From Actinomycetes bacterium (GTDB taxonomy: Bacteria; Actinomycetota; Actinomycetes; Propionibacteriales; Nocardioidaceae), in NCBI GenBank assembly GCA_023417775.1, contig JAEZEJ010000030.1, forward strand, positions 1 to 35,851: 35,851 nt of DNA. Reading direction: 5' to 3'. Made by a program: the position numbers and the translations under genes. The notes beneath the pieces were generated by a model. That model ran no database searches and had not been told where the DNA came from. It was given only the letters and a program-made list of their open reading frames with translations. Shown piece after piece: positions 1-7,453 of the stretch (positions within the stretch are counted from its first letter, which is position 1; every line of letters starts with the position of its first letter).

Positions 1-1028
1 CCCCCCTGCACACCCCGGGCCCCGCGCCCGCACCCGCCGGCCTCCACCCGCCCGGCGACCTCGAGGACGGCGAGCAGGGGAGCGAGACGGGCTGCCCGGA
101 CGCCGATACGCTCGGCGATCTCCTCCGTCCGGGCGCCGCGTGCGACCGCGTCGAGCACGCCGAGCCGGAGGGCGGCGCGCGTCGCGAGCCAGCGCAGCGG
201 ACCGGCATCGGCCTCGGGCCGGGCCTCGTGGGCCGCGTCCTCGCGATGATGCCAGTATCCCGTCAAATTAAGATGGCTCTTGGGCATGCCCAGCTCGCGC
301 GCGAGGTGACGCCGGATGGGCAGGAGCGCGCGGCTCTCGGCGCCCGCCCACACGTACCCCGTCCCGGCGGGCGGCGTGTGATCCAGGACCGCGGCCTGCA
401 GGGCGGTGCCGTCGTGGGCAGGAGCCTCGATCCAGGTCACCGTGTCGCCCGGACGCGTCGCCAGCGGCAGACGCGCATCGGGTGACTCCACGGTCACGAC
501 GACCCGTGCCGGGACATCGGTCGGCCGTTCCTCCAGGAATCGGGCGATCGCCGGGAGAGCGGTCTCGTCGCCCAGCAGCCAGATCCAGTCCAGGTCATCG
601 GGCAGCACCGTCGACGACTTCGGCCCGACGATCCACAACGGTGCACCCGGCTGGACCCGTTCCGCCCACTGCGAGGCGGGACCGTCATGTCCCAGGACGA
701 AGTCCAGGTCCAGCTCCGCGGTCTCGGCCTCCAGGCGTCGCGGCGTGTAGTCGCGCGTGACACGCGATGAGCTTGCCGGCCACTCGATACCGTGCGACAG
801 CTGCACGGGCAGCGCCTCGTCGAGGTCGCCCTCGGCGAAGACGATCTTGACGTGGTCGTCGAATGCCGGCGAGGTGAACGCGGGCTGCCGCCCGGCGGGG
901 TGGTCGAAGGTGGCGAGCTGCGGGCCCGTGAGGGTCACCCGCCGCATCCGCCGGGTGACGTCACGGGTCCGCAGCACCTCGAGCCGACGGACGACGAGGG
1001 GGTGGGTCTGGAGTCCGCGCTGTGCCAT
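1..1028 (-). CDS. Siderophore-interacting protein with C-terminal winged-helix-like region (3'-truncated)
   Basis: Likely cytosolic FAD-dependent ferric-siderophore reductase that frees iron after uptake. The 342 codons present start at ATG 1028, one base after the TGA of the siderophore-binding lipoprotein gene, so the two are an operon. Residues about 10-260 are the SIP domain: FAD-binding motif DYTPRR near 93-98, then GDETALPA near 153-160 in the NAD(P)H-binding half, ending near LTGYW. Residues 275-330 resemble the dimerisation winged helix of O-methyltransferases (TEEIAERIGV, LAPLLAVLEVAGRVEAG) and match the same part of the full-length fusion at 25397-27211. A methyltransferase-like domain therefore probably lies beyond the window edge. 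The last 13 or so codons are G/R-rich and no longer resemble the paralogue, which suggests either divergence or poor sequence at a contig end. The SIP assignment is firm; the fusion is inferred. Confidence 0.88.
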   Translation of the reverse strand, partial: MAQRGLQTHPLVVRRLEVLRTRDVTRRMRRVTLTGPQLATFDHPAGRQPAFTSPAFDDHVKIVFAEGDLDEALPVQLSHGIEWPASSSRVTRDYTPRRLEAETAELDLDFVLGHDGPASQWAERVQPGAPLWIVGPKSSTVLPDDLDWIWLLGDETALPAIARFLEERPTDVPARVVVTVESPDARLPLATRPGDTVTWIEAPAHDGTALQAAVLDHTPPAGTGYVWAGAESRALLPIRRHLARELGMPKSHLNLTGYWHHREDAAHEARPEADAGPLRWLATRAALRLGVLDAVARGARTEEIAERIGVRAARLAPLLAVLEVAGRVEAGGCGRGARGVQG

Positions 1029-1029
1029 G

Positions 1030-2019
1030 TCAGCCGAACTGCTCCTCGACGATGTCCAGCAGCGCCATCGCCTCGTCGTAGTCGCCGCGCAGCGCCCAGT
1101 AGGGCAGATCGAAGGCCTGTCCGTTCTCGAAGGACGGCAGCGAGGCGTAGACCGGGTTGTCCTCGAGCGAGGCCACGTCCATCGTGTCGGTGTTGAAGCC
1201 CATGACGAACATGGTCGGCTGGGTCAGCGTGTCGCCGACCCGCTCCGTCGGGACCTCGAACATGTCGCCGCCCGCGCCGTAGACCTCCAGGTCGCTCTCG
1301 GCGAAGACCGGTGCCGGCTCGATGCCGACGGCGGCGAGCTCATGGGGCAGGCCCACGTCCTCGACCAGGCCGAAGGGTCGTCCGTCGCCGGTGAAGGACA
1401 CATAGGAGGCGGCTCCCTCCGGCGGTGTGATGGCCTCCTTGACCTCGGCGACGCGATCGTCATAGGCGGTGAGGAGATCGGCGTACTCGTCCTCCTGGCC
1501 GAAGACATCCTCGGCGAGGAAGGAGAACTGGTCCTGCCAGGTCTGCAGCTCGCGGCCCACGAGCACGGTCGGCGCGATATCGGTCAGCTCGTCGTAGACC
1601 TGCTCGGCCTGTCCCAACGGGAAGCCGATCCCGCCGCCGATGATCAGGTCGGGCTCCTGCTCGAGGATCGACTCGAGGTCATAGCCGTCGACGCTCCAGG
1701 GCAGGAAGATCGTGCCGTCCTCCTCGGCCTCGTCGGCCCAGAACTCCGAGAACGTGCCCTCGCTCTGGTCGGCGTCCTCGGGGACGGTCGCCGTCACCGG
1801 CACGTCGAGGTTGTACAGGTAGCCGGCGAGTGCGTAGTTGAGCACGACGACCCGCTGAGGGTCGGTCGGCACCTCGACCTCCCCGTAGTCGGTCGCGACG
1901 GTACGAGTCGAGTCGGCGGAGGACGTGTCGCCGGTGTCGTCGCTCGACGACGAGCAGGCGGAGAAGGTCAGCGCCGCGGCGACGGCGGCCACGGCGAGGA
2001 GGGGGGAACGGCGAGTCAT
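1030..2019 (-). CDS. Iron-siderophore ABC transporter substrate-binding lipoprotein
   Basis: Extracytoplasmic receptor (329 aa, FecB/FepB/BtuF-type cluster) that should capture ferric siderophores for a FecCD-type permease. The N-terminus is a lipoprotein signal: basic start, hydrophobic run and lipobox FSAC with Cys22 as the lipidated residue, then a Ser/Asp-rich linker. The mature part has the expected layout: TDYGEVEVPTDPQRVVVLNY near the start of lobe 1, an EPDLIIGGG strand near the middle, and a long helix leading to lobe 2. It is the first gene of the leftward operon with the SIP gene. The divergent promoter region holds an iron box, so repression by a DtxR/IdeR-type protein in iron-replete cells is likely. 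The natural partners are the two permeases and ATPase on the opposite side of the box. The exact siderophore cannot be read from sequence. Confidence 0.92.
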   Translation of the reverse strand: MTRRSPLLAVAAVAAALTFSACSSSSDDTGDTSSADSTRTVATDYGEVEVPTDPQRVVVLNYALAGYLYNLDVPVTATVPEDADQSEGTFSEFWADEAEEDGTIFLPWSVDGYDLESILEQEPDLIIGGGIGFPLGQAEQVYDELTDIAPTVLVGRELQTWQDQFSFLAEDVFGQEDEYADLLTAYDDRVAEVKEAITPPEGAASYVSFTGDGRPFGLVEDVGLPHELAAVGIEPAPVFAESDLEVYGAGGDMFEVPTERVGDTLTQPTMFVMGFNTDTMDVASLEDNPVYASLPSFENGQAFDLPYWALRGDYDEAMALLDIVEEQFG

Positions 2020-2075
2020 CGATGTCCTTGTAGACGAGTTTCTCAGGGGAAATCCGGCCCCTTGACCGAGCCGGC

Positions 2076-2094
2076 TTAGGGTAGGTTAATCTAA
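2076..2094. promoter_or_regulatory. DtxR/IdeR/DmdR-type iron box in divergent promoter
   Basis: The 19-bp site TTAGGGTAGGTTAATCTAA matches the actinobacterial iron-box consensus TTAGGTTAGGCTAACCTAA at 16 of 19 positions. It sits between the lipoprotein gene (leftward from 2019) and the AraC-type gene (rightward from 2167). Both strands carry a TANNNT -10-like hexamer inside the box: TAATCT at 2087-2092 on the plus strand and TACCCT, the complement of 2078-2083, on the minus strand. One bound dimer pair could therefore block both promoters. The site is seen directly; regulation is inferred from the family. Confidence 0.85.
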
Positions 2095-2166
2095 GCCGCT
2101 TGCCGATGGCCGGTCCTGTCCGGACGTCTGCCGCGACCAACCCGACATCCGACCAGGAGGACTTCC

Positions 2167-2919
2167 GTGTCGCTCTCCGCGCTGGCCGCCGTCGTCCCCG
2201 ACAACGCGATCCGCTTCCTCGGACACGACACCCACGAGCACGACGAACCGCATCTGATCCACGTCGTCAGCGGGCGGGTGCGTGTCGTCGCCGACGGCCG
2301 GCCGTACACGCTGGAGGAGAAGGAGTCGCTGTGGCTCGCGGCTCGCGTGCCGCACTCGATGACCGTCCTGTCCGAGGACGGGCTCGCCCTCGGACCGGTG
2401 CTCCCGGCGCAGGTGAGCCCGGTCCAGCGGGTGCGCAGGCTCGGGGCCGTTCCGGCGATCTCGGAGGTGCTGACCGCGTCGATGGTCGCGGCGCCTGCCA
2501 GTCCCGAGCAGGTCCAACCATTCCGACTCGCCCTCAGCCAGGTCCTCGCCACCCTCGGGCGGCAGTACTTCGCGATGGTCCTGCCCCTGCATCCGGTCGC
2601 CCGGGCGGTCGCCCAGGACGCGCGCCGATCGCGCACCAGCCTCGCCGAGCTCGCCCGTCGACATCACATGAGCGAGCGCCAGCTCCAGCGGGTCTTCCTC
2701 GAGCAGACGGGTCTCAGCTTCGCGCAGTGGCGGACGCGGTCCCGGCTCAACCTCGCGATCTCCGAGCTCTGCGAGGGCGCGGATCTGCCGGCCGCCGCCG
2801 CACGCGCGGGCTTCGCGGACCGCTCGGGGCTCGTCAAGGCGCTCGTGCGCGAGACGGGAGTCGATGCCGATGCCTGGCGCCGCGACCCGCATGCGGCCTT
2901 CGAGCGCGGCCATCGATGA
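2167..2919 (+). CDS. AraC-family transcriptional regulator
   Basis: DNA-binding regulator of 250 aa. Residues about 10-75 form a cupin-like sensor part (HEHDEPHLIHVVSGRVRV followed by VPHSMTV). Residues about 158-240 are the double helix-turn-helix AraC domain: first helix pair around SLAELARRHHMSERQLQRVF, second around LPAAAARAGFADRSGLVKAL. The start is GTG 2167, chosen because AGGAGG lies about 7 bases upstream. It is the first gene of the rightward uptake operon, and its TGA overlaps the ATG of the first permease. Iron-box control plus position suggest a substrate- or iron-responsive local activator of ferric-siderophore uptake, comparable in logic to RipA or PchR. The actual effector is unknown. 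Confidence 0.88.
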   Translation: MSLSALAAVVPDNAIRFLGHDTHEHDEPHLIHVVSGRVRVVADGRPYTLEEKESLWLAARVPHSMTVLSEDGLALGPVLPAQVSPVQRVRRLGAVPAISEVLTASMVAAPASPEQVQPFRLALSQVLATLGRQYFAMVLPLHPVARAVAQDARRSRTSLAELARRHHMSERQLQRVFLEQTGLSFAQWRTRSRLNLAISELCEGADLPAAAARAGFADRSGLVKALVRETGVDADAWRRDPHAAFERGHR

Positions 2920-3938
2920 CGGTGGTCCTTCGTCCATCGCGGCCGACGGTGCGTCGTGCGGGCGTCCTCGTGGCGGCCGTCCTAGGTCTCCTGGTCACCG
3001 CCGTGCTCAGCCTGACGATCGGGTCCTCGCACGTGCCCTGGGAGGTCGTGCTCAAGGCCCTGGGCGCGCACGACGGATCGGCCTGGCATGTGACCATCCG
3101 CGATCTGCGGGTGCCACGGACCCTGCTGGGCATCCTCGTCGGCGCTGCGCTCGCGGTCGCCGGCGCGCTGATGCAGGGACTCACCCGCAATCCACTCGCC
3201 GATCCCGGACTGCTGGGCGTCAATGCCGGCGCCGGGTTCGGGGTGGCCCTCGGCGTCGCCTTCCTCGGTGTGACGCGCATCGACCAGTACCTGGTCTTCG
3301 CCTTCGCGGGGGCGATCATCGCCGCCGTGGTCGTCTACGCCATCGCGAGCCAGGGCCGGTCGAGCCCGACACCGCTGCGGCTGACTCTCGTCGGACTCGC
3401 GCTCGGTGCCGTGCTGATGGGCCTCGCGCGCACCCTCGCGCTCCTGAACGTCCAGACCTTCGACCGCATGCGGTTCTGGGGAGCCGGCACCATCACCGAT
3501 CGGCCACCGGGCACCGTCGAGACGATCTGGCCGTGGATCATCGTCGGGCTGGTGATCGCGGTCGCCTGCGCGCGACCGGTCAACGCGATGTCGCTCGGCG
3601 ATGATGTGGCCCGGGCCGTCGGCGTGCGGGTCGGGCTGGCCCGGCTGGGAGTGGTCGTGGCCGTGACGATGCTGTGCGGGGCGGCCACGGCGGCCGCCGG
3701 CCCGATCGCCTTCGTCGGCCTCATGGTGCCGCACATCGTGCGGTGGGTGACCGGGCCGGACTATCGCTGGATCGTGGTGGTCAGCCTCTTCGTCGGACCC
3801 GCCTTCCTGCTCGCCGCGGACATCCTCGGGCGCGTGATCGTGGCGCCGGGGGAGTTGCAGGTCGGTGTCGTCACCGGCCTGGTGGGCGCGCCGCTGCTGG
3901 TCGCGCTGGTTCACTGGCGACGGGCGGTCGCCCTGTGA
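2916..3938 (+). CDS. FecCD-family iron-siderophore ABC permease (first subunit)
   Basis: Inner-membrane permease subunit of 340 aa with the ten-helix BtuC/FecCD fold, importing ferric siderophores. Diagnostic segments are LRVPRTLLGILVGAALAVAG followed by GALMQGLTRNPLADPGLLG, and near the C-terminus GPIAFVGLMVPHIVR, the coupling-helix region that contacts the ATPase. The start ATG 2916 overlaps the stop of the AraC gene (ATGA), so it is probably translationally coupled; longer upstream reading is only an open frame through the regulator gene. The stop overlaps the GTG start of the second permease. It should pair with that subunit and the following ATPase. Confidence 0.93.
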   Translation: MTVVLRPSRPTVRRAGVLVAAVLGLLVTAVLSLTIGSSHVPWEVVLKALGAHDGSAWHVTIRDLRVPRTLLGILVGAALAVAGALMQGLTRNPLADPGLLGVNAGAGFGVALGVAFLGVTRIDQYLVFAFAGAIIAAVVVYAIASQGRSSPTPLRLTLVGLALGAVLMGLARTLALLNVQTFDRMRFWGAGTITDRPPGTVETIWPWIIVGLVIAVACARPVNAMSLGDDVARAVGVRVGLARLGVVVAVTMLCGAATAAAGPIAFVGLMVPHIVRWVTGPDYRWIVVVSLFVGPAFLLAADILGRVIVAPGELQVGVVTGLVGAPLLVALVHWRRAVAL

Positions 3939-4975
3939 GCGGGGATATCGCGGTCCGCCGCGGCGGATGGAGCATGCGTCTGGAACGGCGTCATGTGCTC
4001 GTCTCCACCGTGCTGCTCGTCCTCGTCCTGGTCACCGCCGTCTGGGCGGTGACCCTCGGCTCCTCGGCGATCGACGCGCGGGACGTGCTCGCCGTACTCG
4101 CCGGGCGTGAGGACGGGATGGAGCGCACCGTCGTGCTGGAGTGGCGGATGCCGCGGATCGCCGCGGCGGTGCTGTTCGGCGCCCTGCTCGGCGTCAGCGG
4201 TGCGCTGTTCCAGTCCCTGACCCGTAACCCCCTGGGCAGCCCGGACATCATCGGCTTCAACTCGGGGGCGTTCACCGGTGTGGTGGCCGTGCTGCTTCTC
4301 GGGGCCTCGAGTTTCACGATGTTGACGCTGGGCGCGCTCGCCGGTGGGACGCTGGCCGCGGCCGTCGTCTACGCACTGTCCTTTCGGCGGGGGATCAGCG
4401 GTTTCCGCTTCATCATCACCGGCATCGCGATCGGGGCCTTCCTGTCCTCGGTCAACACCTGGTTCTCGGTCAAGGCCGATGTCGACATCGCGCTGCGTGC
4501 CGCCGTCTGGGGCGCGGGAACGCTCGGCCTCGTCGACTGGAGCATGCTGGCGCTCGCCGGCGGGGTGACCCTGGCGGTGCTCGCCGTCCTGCCGATCGCG
4601 CAACGATGGCTGCGGCATCTCGAACTGGGTGACGCCACGGCGACGACCCTCGGGGTCCCCACCGAGGCCGCCAAGGCCGTGCTGATCGCGCTGGGCATCG
4701 TGACCACGGCGATCGTCACCGCCGCCTGCGGACCGATCGCCTTCGTCTCCCTCGTCGCCCCGCATATCGCCCGGCGGCTCACAGGCCGCGGTGGTTCGGT
4801 GGATCTCGTGGGCTCCGCCCTGGTGGGGGCGTTGCTGCTGCTCGTCTCCGATGTCGCGGCCCAACATGCCCTCGGCCGGGTCATCCTGCCGGTGGGAGCG
4901 GTCACGGTCTCGATCGGCGGGCTGTATCTCGTCTGGTTGCTCGTCGTCGAAACACGGAAGGAATGTGCCCCATGA
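3935..4975 (+). CDS. FecCD-family iron-siderophore ABC permease (second subunit)
   Basis: Second membrane subunit of the importer (346 aa from GTG 3935). It carries the family segments RMPRIAAAVLFGALLGVSGA, FQSLTRNPLGSPDIIG and, late in the protein, ACGPIAFVSLVAPHIARRL. GTG 3935 overlaps the upstream stop as GTGA, which supports coupling. ATG 3974 (MRLERRHV) is a reasonable alternative start because the first membrane helix begins just after it, and neither has a strong Shine-Dalgarno. The stop overlaps the ATPase start (ATGA). The usual order permease, permease, ATPase is complete here, with the binding protein encoded divergently at 1030-2019. Confidence 0.92.
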   Translation: MSGDIAVRRGGWSMRLERRHVLVSTVLLVLVLVTAVWAVTLGSSAIDARDVLAVLAGREDGMERTVVLEWRMPRIAAAVLFGALLGVSGALFQSLTRNPLGSPDIIGFNSGAFTGVVAVLLLGASSFTMLTLGALAGGTLAAAVVYALSFRRGISGFRFIITGIAIGAFLSSVNTWFSVKADVDIALRAAVWGAGTLGLVDWSMLALAGGVTLAVLAVLPIAQRWLRHLELGDATATTLGVPTEAAKAVLIALGIVTTAIVTAACGPIAFVSLVAPHIARRLTGRGGSVDLVGSALVGALLLLVSDVAAQHALGRVILPVGAVTVSIGGLYLVWLLVVETRKECAP

Positions 4976-5778
4976 GCAGACTCTCGACGCGCGAGCTGCG
5001 CGTCGGCTACGGCCCACGCGATGTCCTGCGAGGGCTGGACTTCGAGGTCCCCGACGGTGAGCTCACGGTGGTGATCGGACCCAATGCGTGCGGCAAGTCG
5101 ACGCTGTTGCACGCTCTCGCTCGCCTGCATCCGGCCCGGGGCGGCAGCGTGCTGCTGGACGGCGACGACATCCGCCGGCTGCGGACCAAGGAGGTGGCGC
5201 GACGGGTCGGCCTCTTGCCGCAGTCGCCGCTCGCCCCCGATGGACTCACCGTGCGCGATCTGGTCGCGCGCGGGCGCTACCCCCATCAGGGCGTGCTGCG
5301 CAGTTGGTCCTCCGACGATGCCCGGGCGGTCGACGATGCGCTGGCGGCGACGGGTGTCGCCGACCTGGCCGAACGACGAGTGGACGAGCTCTCCGGAGGC
5401 CAGCGCCAGCGCGCCTGGATCGCGATGGCCATCGCCCAGGAGACCGAGCTGCTGCTGCTCGACGAGCCGACCACATTCCTCGACATCGGTCACCAGGTGG
5501 AGGTGCTCGAGCTGATGACCCGGCTGCGTCGCGCCGGTCGGACGGTGGTGGCGGTTCTGCACGAGATCAACCACGCAGCCCGGTACGCGACGCATCTCGT
5601 GGCGATGCGCGACGGAGCCGTTGTGGCACAGGGCCGGCCGGTCGACATCGTCTCGCCCGAGCTCATCGAGGCCATGTTCGGCGTCCGGGCGCGCGTGCTC
5701 CATGACCCCGTGACCGGTGCACCGATCGTCATCGCCGATGGCGAGTCGACCGCGGGTGGGCTCGCTCCCTCGGTGTAG
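4972..5778 (+). CDS. FecE/FepC-type ferric-siderophore ABC transporter ATPase
   Basis: Cytoplasmic ATPase of 268 aa that powers the two upstream permeases. Visible motifs are Walker A GPNACGKST, Q-loop LLPQSPLAP, signature LSGGQRQRAWIAMA, Walker B LLLLDEPTTFLD and the switch His in VLHEINHA. The PHQ segment after the Q-loop (GRYPHQGVL) is typical of iron-complex importer ATPases. ATG 4972 overlaps the permease stop and has GGAAGG about 10 bases upstream; ATG 4963 is in frame but sits directly against that Shine-Dalgarno. It is the last gene of the iron-box-controlled operon. A nested inverted-repeat structure begins 19 bases after its stop and may act as transcript end. Confidence 0.95.
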   Translation: MSRLSTRELRVGYGPRDVLRGLDFEVPDGELTVVIGPNACGKSTLLHALARLHPARGGSVLLDGDDIRRLRTKEVARRVGLLPQSPLAPDGLTVRDLVARGRYPHQGVLRSWSSDDARAVDDALAATGVADLAERRVDELSGGQRQRAWIAMAIAQETELLLLDEPTTFLDIGHQVEVLELMTRLRRAGRTVVAVLHEINHAARYATHLVAMRDGAVVAQGRPVDIVSPELIEAMFGVRARVLHDPVTGAPIVIADGESTAGGLAPSV

Positions 5779-5796
5779 TCCCCGGCTCCGGGCGTG

Positions 5797-5909
5797 GCGG
5801 TAGCTGGTCAACCCTCCGCCGCTCGCGGAGGTAGGCCAGCAACCTCAACCTGGTCCGATGACGTTGCTCACGCACCGCCGTTCACGCCGTGAGGTCGACC
5901 AGCTACCGC
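5797..5909. repeat. Nested inverted-repeat / cloverleaf-like element between convergent genes
   Basis: Perfect 13-bp inverted arms GCGGTAGCTGGTC (5797-5809) and GACCAGCTACCGC (5897-5909) enclose further helices. ACC 5811-5813 with GGT 5893-5895 extends the outer stem beyond one mismatch. Inside are CCTCCGC/GCGGAGG (5813-5819/5825-5831, 5-nt loop), AGCAAC/GTTGCT (5838-5843/5863-5868) and CTCACG/CGTGAG (5867-5872/5888-5893); some are mutually exclusive. It lies between the ATPase stop (5778) and the stop of the small leftward ORF (5941). It could be a large bidirectional terminator, a palindromic repeat unit or a structured RNA. No U-tract follows on either strand. Confidence 0.6.
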
Positions 5910-5940
5910 GGTGGAGTGGGGAACGGACGAGGCCGCGGAC

Positions 5941-6078
5941 TCAGCTCTCGGGCTCGTCGAGGGGGACGGGGCGCTCGTCATCGGGGAGGACGATCTGTTC
6001 GGGCTCCTCCTCCCACACGTCCTGTTCCTGTTCGGCGACATCCTCGGGGGATGCGGGTTCGATCAGCGGATCGGTCAT
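5941..6078 (-). CDS. Small acidic hypothetical protein (45 aa)
   Basis: This is a 45-codon ORF from ATG 6078 with a strong Shine-Dalgarno GAGGAGG (complement of 6086-6092) 7 bases upstream, which is the main reason to call it. The product begins MTDPLIEPASPEDVAEQEQD and is extremely acidic, with about 16 Asp/Glu and very few basic residues. It has no cysteine, no hydrophobic segment and no recognised domain, and is probably disordered. It reads toward the nested inverted repeat and is convergent with the ferric-siderophore ATPase. The 181 bases between its start and the acyl-CoA dehydrogenase stop hold a short GTGGTC/GACCAC inverted repeat near 6100-6125 but no other gene. Function unknown. 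Confidence 0.6.
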   Translation of the reverse strand: MTDPLIEPASPEDVAEQEQDVWEEEPEQIVLPDDERPVPLDEPES

Positions 6079-6259
6079 CGTGGAACCTCCTCATCGGGTG
6101 GTCGTATCTCCAGGAGACCACGCCGATCAACCCCGTGCAGTGCTCGACGATCAGAGTGTCCGGCCTCGGGGGACCCCTCGGCCCTCTCGCGGCCGCGTCA
6201 GGGCGATGGCCGCCGCGGCATCGACCAGCGCGCTGCCCGGAGCCGGCGGCCGGTGCTCG

Positions 6260-7393
6260 TCACTGCTTCTTCAGGCCGCGCCCGATGACGAGGCGCTGGA
6301 TCTGATTGGTGCCCTCGAAGATCTGCATCACCTTGGTCTCCCGCATGTAGCGCTCGACCGGGAAGTCACGGGTGTACCCGGCTCCACCGAGCACCTGGAC
6401 GGCATCGGTGGTGACCTTCATGGCGTTGTCGGTGGCGACCAGCTTGGCGATCGAGGCCTGCTTCCCGAAGGAGATCCCCGCATCGCGACGCCGAGCCGCC
6501 GCGAGATAGGTGGCGCGGGCGGACTCGACGGCGGCCGCCATGTCGGCCAGCAGGAAGGTCAGCCCCTGGTGGTCGATGATCGGCTGACCGAAGGTCTCGC
6601 GCTCCTTGGCATAGGCCACCGCGACATCGAGTGCGCCCTGGGCGACGCCGGTCGCCACCGCGGCGATCCCCAGGCGGCCCGCGTCGAGCCCGGCGAGGGC
6701 GATCGACAGCCCCTGACCCTCGTCGCCGAGGCGGCGTTCGGCCGGGACGCGGACGCCGTCGAAGAGCATCGTCGCCGTCGTCGAGCCCATGAGGCCCATC
6801 TTGTCCTCGGGGTGGTCGGCGCTGAGCCCTTCGGCATCGGCGGGGACGAGGAAGCAGGTGATGCCCGCATCGGTGGTGGCCATCACCTTGTAGAAGTCCG
6901 CCTGACCGCCGTGGGTGGTCCAGGCCTTCGCGCCGTCGATGACGTACTCGTCGCCCTCGCGACGGGCGCGGGTGCGCATCGCCGATGGATCGGAGCCGGC
7001 GTGCGCCTCGGAGAGGCAGTAGGCGCCGAGCAGTTCGCCGCCGAGCATGTCCGGCAGCCACCGTTCGCGCTGTGCATCGCTGCCCGCGGTGAACAGTCCG
7101 AAGCAGGAGAGCGCGTGCACGCTGGTGCCGACGCCGACCGAGGCCCAGGCCGTGCCGATCTCCTCGAGCACCTGGAGATACACCTCATAGGGCTGGCCGC
7201 CACCGCCGTAGCGCTCGGGATAGGGGAGGCCGAGCAGGCCGGCTCGGCCGAGGGTGCGGAAGACCTCGCGAGGAAAGACGCCGTCGCGTTCATGCTGGTC
7301 GACGATCGGGCGCAGCTCGCGGTCGACGAGCTGACGGGTCAGATCGATGAGGTCGCTCGCCTCGGAGGTCGGCAGGAGACGATCCACGGGCAT
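6260..7393 (-). CDS. Acyl-CoA dehydrogenase
   Basis: FAD flavoenzyme of 377 aa that oxidises an acyl-CoA to the 2,3-enoyl-CoA, passing electrons to electron-transfer flavoprotein. The chain has the family order: N-terminal helical domain, YCLSEAHAGSDPSAMRT (FAD/substrate signature) near 125-141, AKAWTTHGGQADFYKVMA, and the C-terminal helical domain with QVLGGAGYTRDFPVERYMR and QIFEGTNQIQRL. The Glu of IFEGTNQ is the expected catalytic base. ATG 7393 is chosen with AAAGGGG upstream; the open frame beyond it is antisense to the regulator. It is divergent from the TetR gene and the enoyl-CoA hydratase-like gene, so these three probably form a locally regulated acyl-CoA degradation unit. Chain-length preference is not evident. 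Confidence 0.95.
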   Translation of the reverse strand: MPVDRLLPTSEASDLIDLTRQLVDRELRPIVDQHERDGVFPREVFRTLGRAGLLGLPYPERYGGGGQPYEVYLQVLEEIGTAWASVGVGTSVHALSCFGLFTAGSDAQRERWLPDMLGGELLGAYCLSEAHAGSDPSAMRTRARREGDEYVIDGAKAWTTHGGQADFYKVMATTDAGITCFLVPADAEGLSADHPEDKMGLMGSTTATMLFDGVRVPAERRLGDEGQGLSIALAGLDAGRLGIAAVATGVAQGALDVAVAYAKERETFGQPIIDHQGLTFLLADMAAAVESARATYLAAARRRDAGISFGKQASIAKLVATDNAMKVTTDAVQVLGGAGYTRDFPVERYMRETKVMQIFEGTNQIQRLVIGRGLKKQ

Positions 7394-7419
7394 GGCGGCC
7401 CCTTTCGATACTCGTAGTA

Positions 7420-7453
7420 GTACTGAATAACCTTCTTCGGTACTGTAACGCAG
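7420..7453 (+). promoter_or_regulatory. Promoter of TetR gene, apparently leaderless, with GTACTG direct repeats
   Basis: TACTGT at 7441-7446 is a TANNNT -10-like hexamer, and AACGCAG separates it from ATG 7454. Transcription would therefore begin at or beside the start codon, and no Shine-Dalgarno is present. GTACTG occurs at 7420-7425 and 7440-7445, exactly 20 bp apart, and may be part of an operator serving this promoter and that of the divergent dehydrogenase. Both readings are inference. Confidence 0.4.

Noticed and set aside
5858..7417. 519-codon plus-strand open frame
   Set aside because: It is antisense to the acyl-CoA dehydrogenase; the product is a D/G/R-rich sequence with no domain, typical of a high-GC shadow frame.
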